This document shows, in pieces, positions 1 to 6,500 of a stretch of 6,867 nt of DNA (positions within the stretch are counted from its first letter, which is position 1; every line of letters begins with the position of its first letter). Origin of the DNA: Planctomycetaceae bacterium. GTDB lineage: Bacteria; Planctomycetota; Planctomycetia; Pirellulales; Pirellulaceae. The stretch spans positions 1 through 6,867 of the forward strand of contig SKVE01000117.1 in the NCBI GenBank assembly GCA_007129635.1. The letters run 5' to 3'. A program made the position numbers and the translations under genes. The notes under the pieces were generated by a model. The model was not told where the DNA came from and searched no databases. It worked only from the letters and a program-made list of their open reading frames with translations.

Positions 1-107
1 CTGTTAGAGAATAGGGAAGGGGTCGGGCGAGGCGTGTTCATTTTGTCCCGTTTTCGCCCAGTTTTGTATTCCTGAAACGCAACGACTTTTGGTTCCCACT
101 GGCCGGT

Positions 108-127
108 CCGCACTTTTTGGAGTGCGG
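108..127. other. Perfect 7-bp hairpin in the mcsA upstream region
   Basis: CCGCACT at 108-114 is an exact reverse complement of AGTGCGG at 121-127, with a 6-base loop TTTTGG. No T-tract follows the stem on either strand, so it is a poor intrinsic terminator. It lies about 125 bases upstream of the predicted promoter, so it is not in the predicted mcsA leader transcript. It could end an upstream transcript, bind a regulator, or mean nothing. Confidence 0.35.
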
Positions 128-251
128 TGGCTTGACGCCGCTTTGGCTGGCCTTTTCTTTCTCTCGGCTTCTCCAACAGTCACCGTGCGAAATGCAATCT
201 ACCAGCGGTCGGACCAACCCAACGGCACCTGATGCCCCGATTTCGATTATC

Positions 252-279
252 TTGACACAGCATCATCGACTGGTAGAAT
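252..279 (+). promoter_or_regulatory. Sigma70-type promoter of the mcsA-mcsB operon
   Basis: A perfect -35 box TTGACA at 252-257 is followed, after 16 bases, by TAGAAT at 274-279 (5 of 6 matches to TATAAT), with a TG at 271-272 that makes it an extended -10. Transcription would start near 286, giving a leader of about 40 bases before the mcsA ATG at 327. The -10 box is the left half of a perfect 10-bp palindrome, TAGAATTCTA (274-283), so a repressor could in principle bind over it. The match to consensus is strong for a GC-rich region, but planctomycete promoters are poorly defined. Confidence 0.65.
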
Positions 280-308
280 TCTAGTCTGGAGAAATCCTGG
301 ATTCTTCT

Positions 309-313
309 AAGGA
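309..313 (+). promoter_or_regulatory. Weak ribosome binding site of mcsA
   Basis: AAGGA lies 13 bases before the ATG at 327, longer than the usual 5-9 bases, so initiation may depend little on it. The start itself is secure: an in-frame TAA lies at 318-320, and the first zinc-ligand cysteine is already residue 3. Confidence 0.4.
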
Positions 314-326
314 CTTGTAAGAAATC

Positions 327-833
327 ATGAAGTGCGACCGATGTGACAAACAGGCCACGTTCCACATCACCGAGCGGGTTGGCGAGCAGGAGCATTGGGA
401 AGAGCGTCATCTGTGCGAAAACTGTGCCCGGGATTATCTGAGCAAACCCAGCGAAGCGGACATTCAGTCGTCGCTGGCCAGCGCCTTGGCCCAGCATCTG
501 AAGATCGGTCAGACAGCGGAAGAACTGGCCAAGCTGGATCAGCAGACGTGCCCGATGTGTGGAATTTCTTTTCTCGAATTTCGTTCTCATGGACGCCTAG
601 GCTGTCCGCACGATTACCTTTGCTTCGAACCTCAGTTGATGCCCTTGATCGAAAACATCCACGGCGAAAAAGTGCATACGGGCAAGAGGCCGCGACGCGT
701 TGCGAAAGGACTCGATCAGCAGACGCAGTTGATCCGATTGCGAAAAGAGATGCAAAAAGCCGTGCAGAAGGAAGATTACGAGCGGGCTTCACAGTTGCGT
801 GACGAAATCCGTGAATTGGAGGGCGATGCGTGA
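327..833 (+). CDS. mcsA: McsA-like activator of protein-arginine kinase (zinc-finger and UVR-motif protein)
   Basis: This 168-residue cytoplasmic protein has the McsA layout. An N-terminal zinc site is formed by C3, C6, C30 and C33 (CDRC and CENC). A second zinc site follows with CPMCG at 75-79 and GCPHDY at 92-97. A UVR motif, a short helical hairpin, spans about 131-166 (RLRKEMQKAVQKEDYERA within it). In Firmicutes, McsA binds and activates the kinase McsB and links it to the ClpC protease. The length is close to the usual 170-185 residues. One oddity: at the second site the canonical fourth cysteine is replaced, leaving H95 or D96, or the nearby C99, as the possible ligand. The gene overlaps the start of mcsB, its expected partner, by 4 bases. 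A stand-alone UVR-domain protein is the fallback name, but adjacency to mcsB makes McsA the better call. Confidence 0.92.
   Translation: MKCDRCDKQATFHITERVGEQEHWEERHLCENCARDYLSKPSEADIQSSLASALAQHLKIGQTAEELAKLDQQTCPMCGISFLEFRSHGRLGCPHDYLCFEPQLMPLIENIHGEKVHTGKRPRRVAKGLDQQTQLIRLRKEMQKAVQKEDYERASQLRDEIRELEGDA
818..823 (+). promoter_or_regulatory. Ribosome binding site of mcsB inside mcsA
   Basis: GGAGGG ends 6 bases before the GTG at 830 and is the best Shine-Dalgarno sequence in the window. It supports the GTG start and, with the GTGA stop-start overlap at 830-833, indicates translational coupling of mcsB to mcsA. Confidence 0.75.
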
Positions 834-1912
834 TCAAGCTGGAAGAACTCGCTGGACAATGCGGCGAATGGTTGCGCGGGTCAGGGCCCGATTCCGACAT
901 CGTCGTCAGCAGCCGAATCCGACTGGCTCGCAATCTGGCCGACTTCACCTTCATGCGCAAATGCACGGGGCTGGATCGGGCGTCGATCGAACGCACGTTG
1001 CGCGAACGGTTGGGACGGATCAAGCAATGGGATACCGTATCGTTCCTCGATGTCAACTCGTTGGACGAAGTCGATCGGCAGTTCTTGGTCGAACGCCAAT
1101 TGATCAGCCGCGAACTGGCCGATGCGGATGGCTCGCGAGGCGTCCTGGTCGACGCGAACGAACAGTTCAGTGTGATGATCAATGAAGAGGATCATCTGCG
1201 TATCCAGGTGATGAACAGCGGACTGGATTTGATGGGCGCCTGGGAGCGGATCAACCGGATCGATGATCTGATCGAACAGCATGTCACCTACGCGTTTCAC
1301 GAACGGTTGGGTTACCTGACCGCGTGCCCGACGAATGTGGGGACGGGGATGCGAGTCAGCGTGATGCTGCATATGCCTGCCCTGGTGTTGACCCGGCACT
1401 TAGAACGCGTCTTTCGCAGTCTGCAACGCATCAGCCTGGCTGTTCGAGGCCTGTACGGTGAAGGCTCTCAGGCGATGGGCGACTTTTATCAGATCAGCAA
1501 CCAGATCACGTTGGGCAAAAGCGAAGAAGAATTGATCGCGCAGGTGTCCGAAGTGGCTCAAACACTGATCGAATACGAGCGCAAAGCCCGCAATTTTCTG
1601 GTCGAGAACGGCTTGAAGGAACTGCACGATCGTGTCAGTCGCGCTTACGGCTTGCTCTGCACGGCGCAAACGATCAGCAGCGAAGAGACGATGGCCCTCC
1701 TGTCCAGCGTCCGCATGGGGGTCAACTTGGGCCTGATCCGGGACGTCGAGATCCCCACCGTCAACAAGCTGTTCATCCACACGCAACCCGCTCATCTGCA
1801 AAAGATCAGTGGCACCGCACTCAGCACGGCCGACAGGAATATCGAACGGGCCAGCTACCTGCAGCGGCATCTAGGCCGCCAAGCCCACGACGAATCGGCG
1901 GAAAACAATTGA
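830..1912 (+). CDS. mcsB: Protein-arginine kinase McsB
   Basis: This 360-residue cytoplasmic enzyme transfers the ATP gamma-phosphate to arginine side chains of proteins. In Firmicutes the phospho-arginine inactivates the repressor CtsR and tags misfolded proteins for ClpCP. The sequence is a complete ATP:guanido phosphotransferase domain: SSRIRLARN at 27-35 (nucleotide-phosphate arginines), NEEDHLR at 118-124, CPTNVGTGMR at 166-175 with the active-site-loop cysteine C166, and RGLYGEGSQAMGDFYQISN at 206-224. The last two motifs distinguish McsB from creatine and arginine kinases. A C-terminal helical part carries RNIERA at 336-341, which matches the RDxxRA phospho-arginine-sensing motif of Bacillus-type McsB except for Asp to Asn. 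The length is normal. The GTG start is chosen for its strong ribosome binding site and its overlap with the mcsA stop. Neither ctsR nor clpC adjoins the pair here, so the target and protease partner in this organism are not shown by context. Confidence 0.96.
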   Translation: MIKLEELAGQCGEWLRGSGPDSDIVVSSRIRLARNLADFTFMRKCTGLDRASIERTLRERLGRIKQWDTVSFLDVNSLDEVDRQFLVERQLISRELADADGSRGVLVDANEQFSVMINEEDHLRIQVMNSGLDLMGAWERINRIDDLIEQHVTYAFHERLGYLTACPTNVGTGMRVSVMLHMPALVLTRHLERVFRSLQRISLAVRGLYGEGSQAMGDFYQISNQITLGKSEEELIAQVSEVAQTLIEYERKARNFLVENGLKELHDRVSRAYGLLCTAQTISSEETMALLSSVRMGVNLGLIRDVEIPTVNKLFIHTQPAHLQKISGTALSTADRNIERASYLQRHLGRQAHDESAENN

Positions 1913-1931
1913 TAAAAGCGGCAAAGACCAA

Positions 1932-1945
1932 GCCCAAACCTGGGC
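1932..1945. terminator. Small hairpin between convergent mcsB and nadB, possible bidirectional terminator
   Basis: The 36-base gap between the two stop codons contains GCCCA (1932-1936), loop AACC, and TGGGC (1941-1945). The stem is only 5 bp. Read on the minus strand, the following bases are moderately T-rich (TTGGTCTTT); on the plus strand no T-tract follows. It is weak as an intrinsic terminator, but its position between converging genes makes the role plausible. Confidence 0.3.
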
Positions 1946-1948
1946 ATG

Positions 1949-3586
1949 CTACGCAGATGCCCCAACGGATGATCCGGGGCGGTCAAGTCGGAAGGTCAAG
2001 CGTTGTAACCAGGTGGCGTTTTCAGACTGGGGAAAATCCGTGCGATAATGGACGCCTCGCGATTCCTGACGACGCAGGGCGGCCCGGACGATCAACCGAG
2101 CGATGGTCAGCATGTTCTGCAGTTCCCAGCCATCGGCTTCATCGAATTGGCGGAACAACACGTACTTTTGCCATTGCTCGACCGAACGCAAGGATTCCAG
2201 TAGCTCCTGTTCGGTCCGACGCACTCCCACAAAACGCCACATCACGCTCTTCAACGCGTTGCGGATGTCCGTTCGATCCAGGAACTCGTCCCGTTTCGCA
2301 ACGGGCAGATTGGCCATGGAAAGGGCATGAAAATCGTCGTCCCGTTCCATGGCGGCAGAGGATGCGCCAAGACCGGCGTGGGCACCATACACCAGATTTT
2401 CCAGAAGACTGTTGGAGGCCAGACGATTTGCGCCATGCAAACCGCTGGAGGTGACTTCACCGGCAGCCCATAATCCAGGCAGCGAAGTGCGGCCCTCTGG
2501 GTCAACGGTCACGCCGCCAATCATGTAATGGGCACCGGGGCGCACGGGGATTCGATCGCACGTAATGTCGATGCCAAACTTGGCACACGCGAAGGCGATG
2601 CCGGGGAAACGCGATTTGACGAATGCCGGATCAAGGTGGCTCAGATCCAGAAATACGTTGGAAAAACGCGTCTTATTCATCTGATTGACAATCGATTGCG
2701 ATACAATGTCTCGAGGCGCTAATTCCCCACGTTCATCATAATCGAACATGAAGCGATACCCGTTCCGATCGACCAGATAAGCACCCTCGCCGCGAATCGC
2801 TTCGGTGATCAGGCTGCGGCTGCTGCCCGCGATGTACAACACGGTGGGGTGAAACTGCATGAATTCCATATCGCGCACTTCGACGCCGGCCCGATATGCC
2901 ATGGCGATTCCATCTCCGGTCGCTACCGCCGGATTGGTCGATTCCCGGTACAGTTGCCCGGCGCCGCCCGTACACAAGATCGTCTGCTTCGCCCAAACCA
3001 GCATCGGCCCGTATTGCTGATGGACTACGATCGCCCCTCGGCAAACGTCTTCATGGGTGAGCAGATCCAGCGTAAACGTATGTTCCCAAAGACGCAGGTG
3101 TCGCAGCTTGCGAGCCCAGGCGATCACCGAGCGCATCACTTCCTGGCCGGTCGCATCGCCCAGCGCGTGGACGATGCGGTGGTGGCTGTGGCCGCCCTCG
3201 CGTCCGAGGATCAGGTCCCCGCTTTCGCTGTCGAACTGCGTTCCCCACTGCATCAATTCCCGGATTCGCAACGGGCCTTCGCGGACCACCATTTCCACCA
3301 CTTGTGGGTCGCACAGGTTGCCGCCGGCGGTCAAGGTGTCGTGGACATGGTTGTCGAACGAATCTTGAGGGTCCAAGACGCCGGCGATCCCTCCCTGGGC
3401 GTAGATACTGTTCGATTCTTTCAGCTCGTCTTTGGCGATGACCAAGACAGAAAGCTTCGGGTCAACGGCGATCGCAGCTCGCAGACCGGCCAGTCCCGCA
3501 CCGATCACCAAGACATCGGTAAAGAAGTGGGGTAGGCTCTTGGGATGGAATGGTGCCAGGTATCGGGGAGTATCGTTTTCATTCAT
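1949..3586 (-). CDS. nadB: L-aspartate oxidase
   Basis: This FAD enzyme oxidises L-aspartate to iminoaspartate, which NadA condenses with dihydroxyacetone phosphate to quinolinate for NAD synthesis; oxygen or fumarate reoxidises the flavin. From the chosen start it has 545 residues, normal for NadB. The FAD-binding GAGLAGLRAA is at 29-38 and SIYAQGGIAGV at 60-70. GREGGHSHHRIVHA at 128-141 is typical of NadB rather than of succinate dehydrogenase or fumarate reductase flavoproteins. Catalytic-region residues include H246 (HPT), T261-E262, R292 (PRDIV) and H353 (GAHYMIGGV). GEVTSSGLHGANRLASNSL at 376-394 is the second flavin motif, and the C-terminal helical domain follows. An in-frame ATG at 3683-3685 would add 33 residues of unconvincing Arg/Pro-rich sequence and 107 bases of overlap, so I prefer the ATG at 3584-3586. 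AAAGGAA lies 12 bases upstream of it, and it overlaps the upstream stop by 8 bases. No nadA or nadC is present in the window. Confidence 0.97.
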   Translation of the reverse strand: MNENDTPRYLAPFHPKSLPHFFTDVLVIGAGLAGLRAAIAVDPKLSVLVIAKDELKESNSIYAQGGIAGVLDPQDSFDNHVHDTLTAGGNLCDPQVVEMVVREGPLRIRELMQWGTQFDSESGDLILGREGGHSHHRIVHALGDATGQEVMRSVIAWARKLRHLRLWEHTFTLDLLTHEDVCRGAIVVHQQYGPMLVWAKQTILCTGGAGQLYRESTNPAVATGDGIAMAYRAGVEVRDMEFMQFHPTVLYIAGSSRSLITEAIRGEGAYLVDRNGYRFMFDYDERGELAPRDIVSQSIVNQMNKTRFSNVFLDLSHLDPAFVKSRFPGIAFACAKFGIDITCDRIPVRPGAHYMIGGVTVDPEGRTSLPGLWAAGEVTSSGLHGANRLASNSLLENLVYGAHAGLGASSAAMERDDDFHALSMANLPVAKRDEFLDRTDIRNALKSVMWRFVGVRRTEQELLESLRSVEQWQKYVLFRQFDEADGWELQNMLTIARLIVRAALRRQESRGVHYRTDFPQSENATWLQRLTFRLDRPGSSVGASA

Positions 3587-6500
3587 CGACGCGGGCGGTT
3601 CCTTTCTTGAACGCGTTGAATTGTTCCTGGTACCTGCCGGGGGGACGGCTGTGTGCCCCGGTGTCGCGCAAGCCCTGCACCGCATCGGCAGGTGCGGACA
3701 CGCGGCGACTTCCTTGCTGCTCCGGTCGCAAACCCAGGCTGCGTAAGGCGTCGTTCCACTCCTGCTGGCCTCGCTGGTCGTCCGCCGCGTTTTGCTGCAG
3801 ATCTTCCCAGCGATTGAGGAAGCGGCGCAGATCGTCTTCGCTCCAACGCAAACGCTCCAAAAGCTCCGGGTCCGGATTTTGCTGTTGATCGCGCAGGTAT
3901 TCGAGGACTAGATCGGTGGTGCGCTCGGCGTACTGCAGGTTCGGTTCGTCGCCGGCCGTTTCTCCTTCGGGGGCTCCCGAGTGCGGCGAGTCGAGTTCGC
4001 CTGGGCGACCGCCGCCCATCGGCTGGCCCGGCCCCGGCTTCTCGGACTCGCTGGGGCTGGGTTGCCCGGCGGGTGGTTCGCCCGACGAAGGTTCGGAAGC
4101 ATCCTCGGGCACCGCCCCAGGCCCATCGGCGCCATCGCTGGGTTGCGTGCTGCTGCCGTCGCCTTGCTCGGAACCGGGGACTTCCGTCGGACCGTCTGCC
4201 GTCTGCTGGTCACCGGGCCGCGGCGCGGTGTCGCCCATGCCAGAAGCATCGGCGGCATCACCGCCCTGTTCGGCCGGGCTATGGCTGCCGCTGCTGTCAC
4301 TGCCCTCTTGCTGGCTGCCCTGCCCGCCTCCCTGCTCGCCACCGCCGCTTTGGTCACCCTGACCTTCCCCTTGCGAATCGGATTGATGTTCGCTCTGGCT
4401 GGGGGACGGAGCTTCTTCCGACGTTTGCTGAAGATCGCTGTCCACTTCGCCGTCCTTGGGCCGGTCAGCATTCTCCTCCATCGCGGCGGGGGCACCCGCA
4501 GGATCCTGGTTGTCCTGCCCGGCACCCGACTGACCGTCATCGCCTAGACCACCCTGGGAATCGTCGCTGCCATCGCCTTCCGGCTGGCCCGATTCGGGGT
4601 CGGCCGGCTCGGCACCGCCCGGTTGCCCACCTTCATCAGTGGTGTCCCCAGACACGTCTCCCGGCATGTCGTCCGGCGACGGGGTGGAGGGGTCCAGGCC
4701 TTGCTCGCCCATGGATTGAGTCTCGTCGACCGGATCGTCGCCTGATGGATCGTCGCCTGACGGATCGGCATCTTGAGCCCCGGAGGGCTGCGAGTCGGGT
4801 GATTCGCCGGGTAGCAAATACGAACGGAGCGTTGTCCTGTCGTCTGGTTTCCGCGACTGGATATGCTCCAGCGTCCGCTCGACCACCTCGCCATCATGCA
4901 GCGGCTGGTCGTCCCAACCGTCCTGGTCAGCCGCGGTATCGCCCGGCGAGTCGCCCGCACGCGTGGACGATCCCTCGCGTCCCTCAGACGGTTGGGAACC
5001 GGGCGACCGTTGGCTGTCGTCGTTCATTCCCGAGCTTGGCGAGGAATCGTCCGAACCGCCAGAAGCCGTGTCGCCGCCGTCCGGTGAGGACTCCGAATCC
5101 GAGGCTCCCGGTTGGCCATCCGCCGAACTCGACTCGCCAGCCGACGACGAGGAATCTTCAGCTTCGCCACCGCTTGTACCACCGTCGTCCGCCTGGTCTG
5201 CGCCGTCTGCTAGATCGTCAGGGGAATCTTGCGATTGGTCCGGCCCCGTCGGATCGTCGCTGGCATCCGTCGGATCGTCGCTGGCATCCGCCGGATCGGG
5301 CCGAGCAGCGTCAGCCGGTGTGGCAGCATCATCGGGGGCCTGTTCCGGGTCAGCCAACGTTGGCTGAGGCCCTGTCGCAGGATTTTCCGGGGGCAGAATC
5401 GTGACGTGAACACTGGCGGTTCGTGTCCGGTTGGGTTCCGATTGACCGGTACGCACCGCGACGCGATTATCTTCCGCAGTGGCCCAAAACATCAACGAAT
5501 CGCCCGGTCGTAACCCGAGCATCCAGGGTTCCAGTTGGTAGGTCTTGACTACCTGGCCGGTGCGTCCTTGGGCGTCTGCGAACAAGGTTTCCGACAACAG
5601 TTGTTCACCGCCGGCAACCGCTTGTAGTTCGATGTTTGTCAAGCCAAAATCGGGATCGATCGCGCGGACTTCGATCCCTTGGCGGCGATCCACTGGTAAT
5701 TCGATCCGAGGTGCGGTGGGCGTCAGGATCTCGATCTCCGGCGTCAGATCCCGCATCACCTCGATGCGATACTCCGGTGCACGAGCATTGATTTGGCCGC
5801 TTTCCGTCTCGAACCTTAGCAAGTACGACGTGTGCTTGGGACGCTGGTTGTCGGGATGCATTTCCAGCATGAAAGTACCCCAAGCCTGCTGGCCGTCGAA
5901 CTGCATCGAAACCATCTCGGAGGTGCTGTTGCCTACCGGAGCAGTAGCACCGTCGTTCGAACCGCTGTTGGAATTCCTCTGGGAATTCAACACGATGGTC
6001 GCCCAGCGGATCGGGTGATTCGCCTGGGCACGGAGGGTGACTTGAGTGCCCTCGATGCCGCGCACGTCGCCGCGACGCTGGACGACCCGATCGGGCTGGC
6101 CAGTGTAACGGGGATACTCGTATTCGACCTGCTGGACTAGCAGCGTCGGCGCTGGTTGGACCGTCAGCCGGTACGAGGCGGTTACCGCATCGCCGGCCTC
6201 GATGCGATAGATCAAATCCTGGGCGATCCCTTCGTCATCCTGCGGTAACATGGCCTCGTACTGCAAGCCGGTCCCGGTGTGTGTCAGGGGAATGGATTGG
6301 TTACTGATCCGACCATCTTGCGACGAGAAGAACAACGTCACGGGCTCGTCGGCTCGCAAATCGAAGCACGTCGCCGTCACGCGTACTCGGTCGCCGAAAT
6401 AAACTTGTTGGTCGCCGGGCTGGACGTCTTCGATGCGAACCCGAGTCGGCGGCGCAATGTCCGCCCACGGCAGGATGACGCGTTGAGCCGTCTGGAATGG

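Larger units (their letters stand above)
1..326. other. Non-coding leader region upstream of mcsA
   Basis: I see no credible gene in this stretch. All three plus-strand frames are closed by stops; for the mcsA frame, a TAA at 318-320 lies just before the start codon. It holds a 7-bp perfect hairpin at 108-127 and a strong promoter-like sequence at 252-279, both listed separately. There is no CtsR-type GGTCAAA heptad repeat and no true CIRCE element, so the heat-shock operators that control mcsA-mcsB in Firmicutes are not recognisable here. What lies upstream of the window is unknown; a divergent gene starting near the left edge cannot be excluded. Confidence 0.7.

Noticed and set aside
1..41. 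A possible divergent gene starting with ATG at 39-41 on the minus strand and running off the left edge
   Set aside because: Only 13 codons are visible, with a weak GGGA upstream; this is too little to support a gene.
108..127. CIRCE (HrcA operator) upstream of mcsA
   Set aside because: The half-site cores are separated by 6 rather than 11 bases and lack the outer TTA/TAA bases, so it does not fit the CIRCE consensus.
367..1182. A 271-codon open frame on the minus strand across mcsA and mcsB
   Set aside because: It lies opposite two clearly identified genes, and its product is Ser/Arg-rich without family features.
1909..2454. An open frame starting at the mcsB stop on the plus strand, as a possible third operon gene
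   Set aside because: It begins with TTG without a convincing ribosome binding site, and its body is antisense to the nadB C-terminal domain with Arg/Pro-rich translation.
2849..3535. A 228-codon open frame on the plus strand inside nadB
   Set aside because: It is antisense to the conserved FAD and catalytic core of nadB, and its translation shows no recognisable motif.
3584..3685. The longer nadB start at 3683-3685
   Set aside because: It would add 33 Arg/Pro-rich residues unlike NadB N-termini and overlap the upstream gene by 107 bases; the ATG at 3584-3586 gives normal length and a tight overlap.
4073..5404. A 443-codon open frame on the plus strand opposite the acidic region of the large protein
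   Set aside because: The translation is Arg/Pro/His-rich without domains or a ribosome binding site. It arises because the opposite strand encodes a GC-rich, low-complexity Asp/Ser/Gly tail with few stops in antisense.
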